DNA from: Maritimibacter fusiformis | GTDB lineage: Bacteria > Pseudomonadota > Alphaproteobacteria > Rhodobacterales > Rhodobacteraceae | Direction: 5' to 3' | Length of the DNA stretch: 64,000 nt | NCBI RefSeq assembly: GCF_008086115.1 | Contig: NZ_VSIY01000003.1 | Coordinates: 186,001-250,000, forward strand | Part shown: piece after piece, positions 27,780 through 36,516 of the stretch | How positions within the stretch are numbered: position 1 is the first letter of the stretch | Layout: every line of letters starts with the position of its first letter | Made by a program: the position numbers and the translations under genes | Notes under the pieces: model-generated | Databases searched by the model: none | Seen by the model: only the letters and a program-made list of their open reading frames with translations | Told to the model about the DNA's origin: nothing

Positions 27780-29408
27780 TCAGTTCACCAGCCTGAGTTT
27801 CGAGATTTCGCGCGCGATCGCGGCGAAGGCATCCGACAGGTCCAGCCCGTCCACGTCGAAGTAGTGCGCCGGGCTGTTGGCACAGTTGCGCATCACCGTG
27901 GCGCTGGCCGAGGTGACCTCGAAGCCGACCGAGAAGATGGTGATGTCCTGGTCCTTGGCCGCGGTGCAGATGTCGTCAAGCCGCGCGTTCTTGGTCGAGT
28001 TGCCGAATTCGCTGCCGTGCGAGGGGAGGAACCAGAAATTGTCGTACCAGGCCCAGCTCTTGGTCGCCCAGAGCTCGGTGAAATCGAGCTGGTAGGCGCC
28101 GCCCCCAGGTTCCGGCTGCTGGGTGCACTGCGTGTCCCAGTAGCCCCACCACCACCCGGTGCTGACCCAGACCTGCTCGCAGACATCGACAGAGCCGGTG
28201 CCGAAGGCATGATCGTCCCACGAGTCCGAGTGCGGCCAGTAGTATTGCCCGTTCGACTCGCGGTAGATCGAATAGCGATAGTCGCCGCTGACCTTGTCGT
28301 TGGTGCGCCACACCGGCGACGGGCCGACGCGGTGGTCGTCATAAAGGTAGTGCTGGTCGGTGTTGATGCCGTCGGTCATCAGCACGATCACCTTTTCCAC
28401 CCCGCGCTCGGTCCAGTCCAGCGGGCGCCCGTCATAGGCGGCGTCCACGGTTCCCGCCGTCACGAGGTCGGTTATGACCGGCTGCGTCGCGGGGTCGAGG
28501 AAGGCCGCGCCCCACTTCATGCCGAGGTCGATCGAGGTGTTGCCGCTGGCACCCAGCGCGTTGATGCGGCTGCGCAGCGTGGCCGCGTTGCTGCCCAGCA
28601 CCGTCAACTCGCGCCAGGAATTGGTCGCGCAGGTCCACTGCCCGATGCCGTTGCGGCCCGACCACGGATCGAAATGCCCGGTGCGCTGCAATTCCTGCAG
28701 CGGCGTGATCGAGGTGGTGTCGAAATCGTCCGCGTCGAAGTTCACGCAGGACGAAAAGTTGTGCTCCGAGGTCGCGTTGAACAGCGACAGCAGCGACTCG
28801 CCCACCAGCACCTGTTCCGAATAGGGAATGATGTTGACCGAAACCTTGCCCGGCTCGACCGTGCAATCGGTGGTCTTCTGCGGATCGGACGGATCGCACA
28901 GCACGATATTGATGAATTCCTTGGCCGCCTTGCGAAGCTCGTAGATCTTGGAATAGCCCGATTCCGAGGTCCACGACATCGAGCCGGACACGTCCAGCAC
29001 CAGCGAGATCTCGGTCTGCGACGCGCTTTCCTCGGCGGCCCCGCCGGCCGGCGTGGACAGTGTCTTGACGCCCAGGAACTGCAGCAATGTCGCGTTGATG
29101 TCCATCGAGGCGGTGGCGGTCACCCGGCGCGAGGTCAGGGTGTCGACCACGTCGATATCGTCGGCCGTGATATAGCCCGACAGCCCCGCCTTGGCGAAAT
29201 AGTCGAGCACAACCGCTTCCGGATCGAGCGGCTGATCGAGGCTGGCCGCCGCCAGCACCGCCCGGTCGAGCGTCGCCTGGAGCCGCGTGCGCTGCGCCTC
29301 GTAGCGCATGAAGTCGATCCCGAGACCACCGGCCCCGAGCATCAGGATCAGAATGAACAGCGCGAAGACGACCATCGAGCCATCCTCCGAGCGTGCAAAC
29401 CGGCGCAT
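27780..29408 (-). CDS. tadG: TadG-like protein with von Willebrand factor A domain
   Basis: 542-residue membrane-anchored protein. Residues about 8-32 are a pseudopilin-like helix (SEDGSMVVFALFILILMLGAG). A vWA domain follows, with the MIDAS motif DVSGS at 139-143 and later VLMTDGINTD. TadG of Tad systems contains such a domain and probably sits in the periplasm or outer envelope. The region around residues 400-460 is unusually Trp/Tyr-rich. The ATG at 29408 has AAAGGGGATC just upstream; longer in-frame extensions lack a signal. Promoter location upstream is uncertain. Confidence 0.86.
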   Translation of the reverse strand: MRRFARSEDGSMVVFALFILILMLGAGGLGIDFMRYEAQRTRLQATLDRAVLAAASLDQPLDPEAVVLDYFAKAGLSGYITADDIDVVDTLTSRRVTATASMDINATLLQFLGVKTLSTPAGGAAEESASQTEISLVLDVSGSMSWTSESGYSKIYELRKAAKEFINIVLCDPSDPQKTTDCTVEPGKVSVNIIPYSEQVLVGESLLSLFNATSEHNFSSCVNFDADDFDTTSITPLQELQRTGHFDPWSGRNGIGQWTCATNSWRELTVLGSNAATLRSRINALGASGNTSIDLGMKWGAAFLDPATQPVITDLVTAGTVDAAYDGRPLDWTERGVEKVIVLMTDGINTDQHYLYDDHRVGPSPVWRTNDKVSGDYRYSIYRESNGQYYWPHSDSWDDHAFGTGSVDVCEQVWVSTGWWWGYWDTQCTQQPEPGGGAYQLDFTELWATKSWAWYDNFWFLPSHGSEFGNSTKNARLDDICTAAKDQDITIFSVGFEVTSASATVMRNCANSPAHYFDVDGLDLSDAFAAIAREISKLRLVN

Positions 29409-29766
29409 TGATCCCCTTTGGCGTGTCACGGACGGTTCCGTGCGCCTGTCAGTCACCCTTCGGCCGTGCCATCCCATGGCGTGCCCTCTCTTGTGTGTTT
29501 CGCGGTTTTCCGCGATTACACCCCCTTTACTCCGAGTTTCATTAACCCAAGTTTCGTGGCGGAAATGGGGCAGAAATAAGGTATTTCGCACCGACTGGTG
29601 CAGCCCCGGCAACAGCGCCGCGACCGGCCCGCGACCGGTGCGCGGCGGCGAACAATGACCGGCGATTTTCCGCCGAGCGGTCAGCGTCCGCACACGAGAC
29701 GCCCGGGGGATTGTGACCGCCGCCCGCGCGGCCTATGTCTTTCGGATGTTCGTTTCAGGAGTTTGC
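29409..29766. promoter_or_regulatory. Divergent control region between tadG and pepF
   Basis: 358-base divergent gap with no gene. Visible features are a 5-bp hairpin CGCGG/CCGCG at 29501-29514 in the tadG leader, an AT-rich patch at about 29515-29590 likely to hold the tadG promoter, and the pepF promoter candidate described separately. No -35/-10 pair for tadG was clear. Confidence 0.4.
29711..29739 (+). promoter_or_regulatory. Likely promoter of pepF
   Basis: TTGTGA (29711-29716), 17-base spacer and TATGTC (29734-29739), 28 bases before the pepF ATG, which is itself preceded by CAGGAG. Confidence 0.5.
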
Positions 29767-31614
29767 ATGACCGCCTCGACCCATCCCGTCCGCCGCCCCG
29801 TCACCCCTCGCGCCACCGCCTCCGAGACCGGCGCCGACACCGGTTTCGGCCCCCTGCCCGACTGGGATCTGACCGACCTCTATTCCGCCCCCGACGCCCC
29901 CGAAATCGCCCGCGACCTCGACCGCGTGGAAAAGGCCTGCGCCGATTTCGCCGCCACCTACGAGGGCAGGCTGGCCAGCCTCGACACCCCGGCGATGCTG
30001 GCCTGCGTGCATGCCTACGAAGAGATCGAGCGCATCGCCGGCCGCCTGATGGCCTTTGCCGGGCTGCGCTACTACCAGAACACCACCGATTCCGAGCGTG
30101 CGCAATTCGTGCAGAACCTGCAGGAAAAGGTCACCGATTTCACCGCGCCCCTGGTGTTCTTCACGCTCGAGATGAACCGCATTCCCGACGCCGATTTCGC
30201 CAGGGTGGTCGACGCCGACCCTGCCCTTGCCCGCTACAAGCCGGTGTTCGACCGGATGCGCGCGATGAAGCCCTACCAGTTGTCGGACGAGTTGGAGAAA
30301 TTCCTGCACGACCAGTCCGCCATCGGCGCCGCCGCCTGGAACAAGCTGTTCGATGAGACCATCGCCGGGCTGACCTTCAGCCCCGAGGGCGAAGAACTGA
30401 GCCTCGAGGCCACCCTGAACCTCCTGACCGAACAGGACCGCGGCCGGCGCGAAGCCGCGGCGCGTGAACTGGCGCGGGTGTTCGGCGCCAACATCCGGCT
30501 GTTCTCGCGCGTGCACAACACGCTGGCCAAGGACAAGGAGATCGAGGACCGCTGGCGCAAGATGCCCACGCCGCAGACTGCGCGCCACCTCGCCAACCAT
30601 GTCGAGCCCGAGGTGGTCGAGGCCCTGCGCGACGCGGTGGTCGCGGCCTATCCGCGCCTGTCGCACCGCTACTACGATCTGAAACGCAAGTGGCTGGGCC
30701 TCGACACGCTCGCTGTCTGGGACCGCAACGCGCCCCTGCCGATGGAGGAAACCCGGGTGATCGACTGGGCCGAGGCGCGCCAGACCGTGCTCGACGCCTA
30801 CGCGGGGTTCGACCCGGAGATGGCCAGGCTGGCCGAACCGTTTTTCGACAAGGGCTGGATCGACGCGGGCGTGAAACCGGGCAAGGCGCCGGGCGCGTTC
30901 GCGCATCCGACGGTGACCGACGTGCACCCTTACGTGATGCTGAACTATCTCGGCAAACCGCGCGACGTGATGACGCTGGCGCATGAACTGGGCCACGGCG
31001 TGCACCAGGTGCTGGCGGCGGGTCAGGGCGAACTGCTGTCACAAACGCCGCTGACACTGGCCGAAACCGCCTCGGTCTTCGGCGAGATGCTGACCTTCCG
31101 CAAACTGCTCGACGCCGCCGAAACCCCGGATCAGCGCAAGGTTCTGCTGGCCGGCAAGGTCGAGGACATGATCAACACCGTGGTGCGCCAGATCGCGTTC
31201 TATGATTTCGAATGCAAGCTGCACGACGCGCGGCGCGGCGGGGAACTCACGCCCGACGACATCAACGCGCTGTGGATGAGCGTGCAGGCCGAGAGCCTCG
31301 GCCCGGCGTTCGACTTCATGGACGGCTATGAAACCTTCTGGGCCTACGTGCCGCATTTCGTGCACTCGCCCTTCTACGTCTATGCCTATGCCTTCGGCGA
31401 TGGCCTCGTGAACGCGCTCTATGCCGTTTACGAGGACGGCGACGCCGATTTCCAGGCCAAGTATTTCGACATGCTCAAGGCGGGCGGCTCGAAACACCAC
31501 AAGGAATTGCTGGCACCCTTCGGCCTCGACGCCACCGACCCGGCGTTCTGGGACAAGGGGCTTGGCATGATCTCGGGCTTCATCGACGAGTTGGAGGCGA
31601 TGGAGCGGGCCTGA
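29767..31614 (+). CDS. pepF: Oligoendopeptidase F (M3 metallopeptidase)
   Basis: 615-residue cytosolic zinc peptidase of the M3B family. The zinc site HELGHGVHQ is near residue 406, followed at normal distance by the third ligand region ETASVFGEM. PepF degrades oligopeptides of about 7-17 residues in protein turnover. The first 35 residues are Pro/Thr-rich and not conserved. ATG at 29767 has a good CAGGAG site and a promoter-like pair upstream. A repeat element begins 3 bases after its stop. Confidence 0.95.
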   Translation: MTASTHPVRRPVTPRATASETGADTGFGPLPDWDLTDLYSAPDAPEIARDLDRVEKACADFAATYEGRLASLDTPAMLACVHAYEEIERIAGRLMAFAGLRYYQNTTDSERAQFVQNLQEKVTDFTAPLVFFTLEMNRIPDADFARVVDADPALARYKPVFDRMRAMKPYQLSDELEKFLHDQSAIGAAAWNKLFDETIAGLTFSPEGEELSLEATLNLLTEQDRGRREAAARELARVFGANIRLFSRVHNTLAKDKEIEDRWRKMPTPQTARHLANHVEPEVVEALRDAVVAAYPRLSHRYYDLKRKWLGLDTLAVWDRNAPLPMEETRVIDWAEARQTVLDAYAGFDPEMARLAEPFFDKGWIDAGVKPGKAPGAFAHPTVTDVHPYVMLNYLGKPRDVMTLAHELGHGVHQVLAAGQGELLSQTPLTLAETASVFGEMLTFRKLLDAAETPDQRKVLLAGKVEDMINTVVRQIAFYDFECKLHDARRGGELTPDDINALWMSVQAESLGPAFDFMDGYETFWAYVPHFVHSPFYVYAYAFGDGLVNALYAVYEDGDADFQAKYFDMLKAGGSKHHKELLAPFGLDATDPAFWDKGLGMISGFIDELEAMERA

Positions 31615-31617
31615 CCC

Positions 31618-31755
31618 CTTCATCTTGGCACATACACTCCGGGGGTGGCGTTCAATTCGCCTCGCGAATTGAATGCAGGGGGCAGCGCCCCCTCTGCTGC
31701 GCCGCAGACCGGGCTGGCCCCCGGGCAGCGGCAAGACCCTTCCGAAAGGTCTTGC
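31618..31755 (+). repeat. 3'-end-associated repeat, copy B, with three nested hairpins
   Basis: CTTCATCTTGGCA...ACACTCC starts 3 bases after the pepF stop. It is followed by a perfect 10-bp stem with a 3-base loop (31651-31660 with 31664-31673; TTCAATTCGC), then GGGGGC/GCCCCC (31678-31692) and GCAAGACC/GGTCTTGC (31731-31755). This is the longest copy, about 140 bases, filling the gap before the convergent small zinc-finger gene. Confidence 0.8.
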
Positions 31756-31782
31756 CAAGGCTGTTCCGAAAACCCCTGGCGC

Positions 31783-32052
31783 CTATTTCAGCTGGCTGTC
31801 CTTCGAGCCGCGCCGGTTGATGCCCGGGCGGGCGCGAAAGGCGCGGTCGCGTTCGCTCGCGCAGTCGACGCAGAGTTTGACCCCCGGCAGCGCCTTGCGC
31901 CGCGCCTCGGGGATCTCCTCGCCGCATTCGGCGCATTCCGTCAGGCTTTCGCCCTCGGGCCCGCGCCGGGCGCGCATCCGCTCAAGCTCCTCGGAAATCG
32001 AGGCTTCGATCTGTTCGTTCACCGCCCCGTCACGGGCCCAGCCGCCTGCCAT
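31783..32052 (-). CDS. DksA/TraR-type zinc-finger protein
   Basis: 89-residue protein with a C4 zinc finger CAECGEEIPEARRKALPGVKLCVDC near residues 40-64 (CxxC-17-CxxC), the DksA/TraR C-terminal module. The N-terminal part is a short helix, much shorter than full DksA, so it resembles TraR-like small relatives that bind RNA polymerase's secondary channel. The RNA polymerase role is inferred from the family. It may follow the upstream DUF4389 gene in one transcript (16-base gap). Confidence 0.85.
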   Translation of the reverse strand: MAGGWARDGAVNEQIEASISEELERMRARRGPEGESLTECAECGEEIPEARRKALPGVKLCVDCASERDRAFRARPGINRRGSKDSQLK

Positions 32053-32067
32053 GAGCGCCTCCTCGGT

Positions 32068-32424
32068 TCAGTCCTTCGGCCCCCACCTGGTGAACGGGAA
32101 GGGCCGCTCGTCGGTGCTGCCGGCCTGATAAAGCGCGATCCGCGCCAGCCAGTCGGCAAGATCCTTGCCGAAGGCGGCGATCGGTTCGTTCCTTTCCTTG
32201 CCGAACAACAGCCACAGGAATTGCAGCACCGCCGCCACGACAAGCACGAACTCGCCGATGCCGAACAGAAGCGCCAGCACCACCATCCACAGCCCGCGCA
32301 TCCAGACGTTGTTGTCGTCCGCGTCCGTCACCTGTTCGCTCGCGCCCGCGCCCGGCTCCTCAAGCACCCGGGGCTGAACCTCTTCGACAGGCGGTTCGGG
32401 TCTGTCAGTGGGTTTCTTGGCCAT
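32068..32424 (-). CDS. DUF4389 membrane protein
   Basis: 118-residue protein with a Pro/Glu-rich N-terminus and a hydrophobic hairpin at about residues 42-75 (WMRGLWMVVLALLFGIGEFV and on), ending with ADWLARIALYQAGSTDERPFPF, the DUF4389 signature. Function unknown. The ATG at 32424 is favoured over a GTG five codons upstream because AAAGGGA is correctly spaced. It lies between the host-attachment-like gene and the DksA-like gene, all on one strand. Confidence 0.82.
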   Translation of the reverse strand: MAKKPTDRPEPPVEEVQPRVLEEPGAGASEQVTDADDNNVWMRGLWMVVLALLFGIGEFVLVVAAVLQFLWLLFGKERNEPIAAFGKDLADWLARIALYQAGSTDERPFPFTRWGPKD

Positions 32425-32442
32425 TTTCGTCCCTTTCACGTC

Positions 32443-32889
32443 TCACAGCAAAATGGTGTCTTCCAGCAGCTTCACCACCTCGTCGGGCCGTTTCTTCAGC
32501 AGATCCTTGGGAACATCCGCCACCAGCGCATCCCTCAGCACCTTGGGCAGATGGTCGCGCAACATGCCCAGCGTCTTGGGTGCAGCGACCAGCACGACGC
32601 GGTCGAAGCCACCGTCGACAAAGCGCTGCTCGGCCTTGGCGACCACCGTCTTGGCGAACTCGATCTCGTCATGCTCCTGCTCGCTGCGCGGCGGGTCGAA
32701 CGCGTGCCGGGCCATGCCCGGTGCGGCGTTGCTGCGGCCGCGACGATCGCGGCGTTCGGCCTCGGTCTCGGCCACCAGCGCCGGCGCCAGTTTCTCGTTC
32801 TCGACCAGCCCCTTGCCGGGCGCTTCGTTTTCCAAAATCCGTGCCTGACCGTCATTGGCAAGCACGACAAGCGTTTTCTTGGGCTTCAT
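32443..32889 (-). CDS. Host attachment family protein
   Basis: 148-residue soluble protein of the 'host attachment protein' family (first named from Agrobacterium attachment work). It begins KKTLVVLANDGQARILEN and contains a central RHAFDPPRSEQEHDEIEFAK block and VVLVAAPKTLGMLRDHLP near residues 97-115, all typical. The fold resembles eRF1 domain 1-like proteins and the true function is unclear; attachment is only a historical name. Probably first gene of the three-gene run with DUF4389 and the DksA-like protein. Confidence 0.85.
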   Translation of the reverse strand: MKPKKTLVVLANDGQARILENEAPGKGLVENEKLAPALVAETEAERRDRRGRSNAAPGMARHAFDPPRSEQEHDEIEFAKTVVAKAEQRFVDGGFDRVVLVAAPKTLGMLRDHLPKVLRDALVADVPKDLLKKRPDEVVKLLEDTILL

Positions 32890-32960
32890 GTCGTCCCCCT
32901 GATCTATAGTTCCGATATGGGCGTCAGACCCCTTGTTTTCAAGGCGCCAACCGGTGTCGT

Positions 32961-33950
32961 TCAGCCGATCTCGACGGCCACGTCAAAGACCGTGTCGATC
33001 ATCGCCTGGGTGCCGCGCGAGAACTCCAGCGGGCACGGATAAGGTGCGCCCTCACGCGCGCTTCGGGCGAAGTTGCGCACCTGTTCGACATATTGGTTGA
33101 CCCGCGGCCAGCGTTCGATCCGAATGGTTCCGTCGGGGCTGCGGATCTCGACCTGCGCTTCGCCGAAGGTGCCGGGATTGAACGGCGCGCGCAGGGTGAT
33201 GGTTCCGCGCTCGCCCTGGAACACCACCTCCTGGCGCAAGGACAGCCGCATCGAGGTCATCGCCGAATAAGTGAAACGCCCGAGCGGGCCCTCCATCTCG
33301 CCCAACACCTGCGCCCAGGTGTCGACCCCATTCTCGCGCTTGAGGCGCGCCGACAGGTCGACCGGCTCGGCCCCGGTGGCGAAACGCACCGAGGAATAGG
33401 TATAGACGCCGACATCGCGGATGCCGCCGCCGCCAGCGTCGGGGCGGTTGCGGAAATTGCCGGGGTCGGCGCGGTTGTCATAGGAAAACGCGGCGTCGAC
33501 ATGATCGACCTTGCCGATCTCGCCGGACTGGATCAACTCGCGCACCCTGAGCCATTGCGGGTGATGCACGATCATGTAGGCCTCGGCGATCAGCAGCCCG
33601 GTCTCGTCGCGCAGCGCGATCAGCTCGTCGATCTCGCCGGCGTTCAGGGCGATGGGCTTTTCGGTCAGCACATGCTTGCCGGCTCGAGCGGCCTTTTTCG
33701 TCCAATCGACATGCATGTGGTTCGGCAGCGGAATGTAGACCGCGTCGATCGCATCCCATTCCAGCATCGCGTCATAATCGAGAAACACGTCCAGCCCCGG
33801 ACACACCGCCTCGAACGGCGCCGCCTTTTCCGCCGTCGAGGTCGCCAGCGCCACCAGCCGGTTGTCGGGCGCGGCGTTGATCGCCGGCCCCATGTGTTCT
33901 GCCGCGAATTTCGCCGCCCCCAGAATGCCCCAGCGGAAAGCCTCTGCCAT
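32961..33950 (-). CDS. Gfo/Idh/MocA family oxidoreductase
   Basis: 329-residue NAD(P)-dependent dehydrogenase. The N-terminal Rossmann domain starts FRWGILGAAKFAAEHM, and the family motif EKPIALNAGEID is near residues 95-106 with the conserved Lys of EKP. The C-terminal substrate domain includes GGGIRDVGVYTYSSVRFATG. Substrate is probably a sugar or polyol but cannot be named. The start at 33950 is chosen because GGAGG lies just upstream; an in-frame TTG eight codons earlier is less likely. Confidence 0.9.
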   Translation of the reverse strand: MAEAFRWGILGAAKFAAEHMGPAINAAPDNRLVALATSTAEKAAPFEAVCPGLDVFLDYDAMLEWDAIDAVYIPLPNHMHVDWTKKAARAGKHVLTEKPIALNAGEIDELIALRDETGLLIAEAYMIVHHPQWLRVRELIQSGEIGKVDHVDAAFSYDNRADPGNFRNRPDAGGGGIRDVGVYTYSSVRFATGAEPVDLSARLKRENGVDTWAQVLGEMEGPLGRFTYSAMTSMRLSLRQEVVFQGERGTITLRAPFNPGTFGEAQVEIRSPDGTIRIERWPRVNQYVEQVRNFARSAREGAPYPCPLEFSRGTQAMIDTVFDVAVEIG

Positions 33951-34046
33951 GTCGTCCTCCGATGTTTCGGCCAAAGCCTACGCGCGGGCGCAGGGCGCTG
34001 CAATGACCGAGGTCACGCTGGCAGGAGGGCGCGCGGGGCAGGAGTC

Positions 34047-34076
34047 GAATGCCCCGGCGCGAAGGCCGGGGCGTTC
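34047..34076 (-). terminator. Hairpin downstream of rpoH
   Basis: Perfect 8-bp stem GCCCCGGC/GCCGGGGC (34051-34058 with 34065-34072), extended by further pairs to 34047/34076, about 50 bases past the rpoH stop. No strong T-run follows, so it may be an mRNA-stabilizing hairpin or an imperfect terminator. Confidence 0.6.
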
Positions 34077-34125
34077 GGATGTGGCAGCCGGTCGGGGCCG
34101 GGCATTCGCCGTAGAAATGGCCCGC

Positions 34126-35022
34126 TCAGGCGGTTTCCAGCAGGCCCTTTTCGGCGGCGAGATCCTGCATCTTCTTTTGCAGCTTCTCGAACGCGCGCAC
34201 CTCGATCTGGCGGATGCGTTCGCGGCTGACGCCGTATTGCCCCGACAGATCCTCGAGCGTCACCGTCGCATCGGACAGGCGGCGCTGGGTCAGGATATCC
34301 TTTTCGCGGTCGTTGAGCACCGACATCGCCTCGACCAGCATCTCGCGGCGCACTTCAAGCTCGTCGCGCTCCTCGTAGTCGGTGGCCTGGTCGGCGTCCT
34401 CGTCCTCGAGCCAGTCCTGCCACTGCATCGCGCCTTCGCCATCGGCCGAAATGGTGGCGTTGAGGCTGGCGTCGCCGCCCGACATGCGCCGGTTCATCGA
34501 GATCACTTCATCTTCGGTGACGTTGAGGTCGCTGGCGATGCGCGCGACGTTCTCGGGCCGCATGTCGCCCTCTTCCAGCGCGCCGATCCGGGCCTTGGCC
34601 TTGCGCAGGTTGAAAAACAGCTTCTTCTGCGCCGAGGTGGTGCCCAGCTTGACCATCGACCAGGACCGCAGCACGTATTCCTGGATCGAGGCCCTGATCC
34701 ACCACATCGCGTAGGTCGCGAGGCGAAAGCCCTTCTCGGGGTCGAATTTCTTGACCGCCTGCATCAGGCCCACGTTGGCCTCTGAAATCACCTCGGCCTG
34801 GGGCAGGCCATAACCGCGATAGCCCATCGCGATCTTGGCGGCGAGCCGCAGGTGAGAGGTCACAAGCTGATGCGCCGCCTCGGTGTCCTGGTGGTCGACC
34901 CAGCGTTTCGCCAGCATGTATTCCTGTTCCGGCTCAAGCATCGGAAACTTGCGGATTTCCTGCAGATACCGGTTCAGCCCGCCTTCGGGCGTCGGGGCGG
35001 GCAAGTTCGCCAGATTAGCCAT
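34126..35022 (-). CDS. rpoH: RpoH, heat-shock sigma factor (sigma-32)
   Basis: 298-residue sigma factor. Region 2 contains AAKIAMGYRGYGLPQAEVISEANVGLMQAVKKFDP and the -10 recognition stretch FRLATYAMWWIRASIQEYVLRSWSMVK; the RpoH box QRRLSD lies in RQ...LTQRRLSDATVTLEDLS, and region 4.2 helix-turn-helix VSRERIRQIEVRAFEKLQ is near the C-terminus. It directs heat-shock gene transcription; Rhodobacteraceae often have two RpoH copies and this cannot be told apart here. ATG at 35022 follows GGGAGT. A near-consensus promoter and a leader hairpin lie upstream. Confidence 0.96.
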   Translation of the reverse strand: MANLANLPAPTPEGGLNRYLQEIRKFPMLEPEQEYMLAKRWVDHQDTEAAHQLVTSHLRLAAKIAMGYRGYGLPQAEVISEANVGLMQAVKKFDPEKGFRLATYAMWWIRASIQEYVLRSWSMVKLGTTSAQKKLFFNLRKAKARIGALEEGDMRPENVARIASDLNVTEDEVISMNRRMSGGDASLNATISADGEGAMQWQDWLEDEDADQATDYEERDELEVRREMLVEAMSVLNDREKDILTQRRLSDATVTLEDLSGQYGVSRERIRQIEVRAFEKLQKKMQDLAAEKGLLETA

Positions 35023-35040
35023 GATCACTCCCGTTCTGAA

Positions 35041-35057
35041 CCCCGTATGTTTCGGGG
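35041..35057 (-). other. Hairpin in the rpoH 5' leader
   Basis: A 5-bp stem CCCCG/CGGGG with a 7-base loop lies in the roughly 38-base leader between the predicted transcription start (about 35060) and the rpoH ribosome binding site. In E. coli rpoH, mRNA structure near the start acts as a thermosensor; whether this small hairpin does so is unknown. Confidence 0.4.
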
Positions 35058-35066
35058 ATTAACATT

Positions 35067-35094
35067 GATATAGGACCGGCCCCCTCACGGTCAA
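35067..35094 (-). promoter_or_regulatory. Likely promoter of rpoH
   Basis: On the minus strand TTGACC (35094-35089), a 16-base spacer and TATATC (35072-35067). Both hexamers are close to consensus and the start of transcription would fall about 38 bases before the rpoH ATG. Confidence 0.65.
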
Positions 35095-35135
35095 GCCCGT
35101 GGGCCGGCTCCTAACGCATAGGGTTGAACGTTGTA

Positions 35136-35169
35136 TGAACCCGATTCCGTCGAAACGACAGGGGGTTCA
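35136..35169 (-). terminator. Inverted repeat at the end of rluD
   Basis: TGAACCC/GGGTTCA pair perfectly (35136-35142 with 35163-35169) around an inner GTCG/CGAC stem; the outer arm includes the rluD stop codon. It may act as the rluD terminator, though no T-run follows. Confidence 0.45.
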
Positions 35170-36204
35170 CGCGGATGTGCGGAAGATTTCAATCAGATCG
35201 GCCATGTCGGACGGCAACGGCGCCTCGAAACGCATGACCTCGCCCGAGACCGGGTGGACAAACCCCAGCGTCGCGGCGTGCAACGCCTGGCGGGGGAAGG
35301 TGCGCGCAGCCTCGGCGGCGGCCTCGCCCAGCGCACGCGCCGAGGCGCGGCGGCGTCCGCCATAGACCGGATCGCCGATCAGCCCGTGGCCGGCATGCGC
35401 CATGTGAACCCGGATCTGGTGCGTGCGCCCGGTCTCGAGCCAGCAATCGACCAGCGCCGCCGCGCCCGGCGTGCCGAACCGCTCGACCACCCGCGCCCGC
35501 GTCACCGCGTGCCGCCCACCTGAAAACAGCACCGCCTGTTTCTGCCGGTCGGTCTTGTGACGGGCCAGTTGCGTGGTGATCTTGAGCACGTTGCACGGCT
35601 CGAAACTGACGCCGCGCACGCCCTTGAGCCGCGGATCGCCCGCATCGGGCACGCCATGGACCAGAGCGCGGTAGTGCCGCTCGACCGTGTGTTTCTCGAA
35701 CTGCTCGGCCAGCCCGTGATGCGCCTTGTCCGATTTCGCCGCCACCAGAAGACCGGAGGTGTCCTTGTCGATCCGGTGCACGACGCCGGGCCGCTTTTCG
35801 CCGCCCACCCCCGACAGGGTGTCGCCGCAATGCGCCAGCAGCGCGTTGACCAGGGTGCCGCCGGGCGTGCCGGGCGCGGGGTGCACCACCATGCCGACCG
35901 GTTTGTTGACCACGATCAGGTCGTCGTCCTCGAAAACGATGTCGAGCGGGATGTCCTCGCCGCCGATGTGGCTGTCCTTCGCCTCGGGCACGGTGATTTC
36001 GAGCACATCGCCCGCCGCCACCCTGGCGCGGGGATCGGTGACGGCCTCGCCGCCGCGCGTCACCGCCCCCTCGGCGATCAGCCGCGCCAGCCGCGAGCGC
36101 GACAGCGCCGCCGCCTCTGGCACATCGCGCGCCAGCGCCTTATCAAGGCGCGGCGGCGGGTTCTCGGCAATGGTGACCCGCAGGATGGCGGAAGGCTGCG
36201 ACAT
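35167..36204 (-). CDS. rluD: RluA-family pseudouridine synthase (RluD-like)
   Basis: 345-residue rRNA pseudouridine synthase. An N-terminal S4 domain covers about residues 18-70 ([21 protein letters not shown]), and the catalytic motif HRIDKDTSG is near residue 143-151 with the catalytic Asp. The late [25 protein letters not shown] is typical of RluA/RluC/RluD enzymes. RluD (23S 1911/1915/1917) is the best guess because of the S4 domain and length; RluC is the alternative. Its start ATG overlaps by two bases the start of the divergent DUF6476 gene. Confidence 0.9.
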   Translation of the reverse strand: MSQPSAILRVTIAENPPPRLDKALARDVPEAAALSRSRLARLIAEGAVTRGGEAVTDPRARVAAGDVLEITVPEAKDSHIGGEDIPLDIVFEDDDLIVVNKPVGMVVHPAPGTPGGTLVNALLAHCGDTLSGVGGEKRPGVVHRIDKDTSGLLVAAKSDKAHHGLAEQFEKHTVERHYRALVHGVPDAGDPRLKGVRGVSFEPCNVLKITTQLARHKTDRQKQAVLFSGGRHAVTRARVVERFGTPGAAALVDCWLETGRTHQIRVHMAHAGHGLIGDPVYGGRRRASARALGEAAAEAARTFPRQALHAATLGFVHPVSGEVMRFEAPLPSDMADLIEIFRTSA

Positions 36205-36511
36205 GGATGAGGCTCCGAAGGACGAGGACGCGCCGGGCGTGGTGCGCTACCTGAAATGGCTGGTCACGACCCTGTCGGTGACCATGATCGCCGGTGTCAT
36301 AGTGCTGATCGCGGTGGTTGTCATGCGTTTCAACGCCGAGGGCACGATCCCCCTGCCCGACCAGATCGCCCTGCCCGAAGGCGCGCGCGCCAGTGCCATC
36401 ACCCGCGGGCCGGACTGGCTGGGCGTGGTCACCGATGACGGGCGCATCCTGATCTACGAGCTTGACGGGCAAACCCTGCGCCAGGAGATCGAGGTGACGC
36501 CCGGCGGATAG
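36203..36511 (+). CDS. DUF6476-like small membrane protein
   Basis: 102-residue protein with a short acidic N-terminus, one membrane helix at about residues 20-43 ([22 protein letters not shown]) and a periplasmic beta-rich tail ([23 protein letters not shown]). I recall this family (DUF6476) as a small protein beside the pseudouridine synthase in Rhodobacteraceae. The start ATG at 36203 shares the palindrome CATG with the rluD start on the other strand, so each gene's promoter must lie inside the other. Function unknown. Confidence 0.75.
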   Translation: MDEAPKDEDAPGVVRYLKWLVTTLSVTMIAGVIVLIAVVVMRFNAEGTIPLPDQIALPEGARASAITRGPDWLGVVTDDGRILIYELDGQTLRQEIEVTPGG

Positions 36512-36516
36512 GACGG

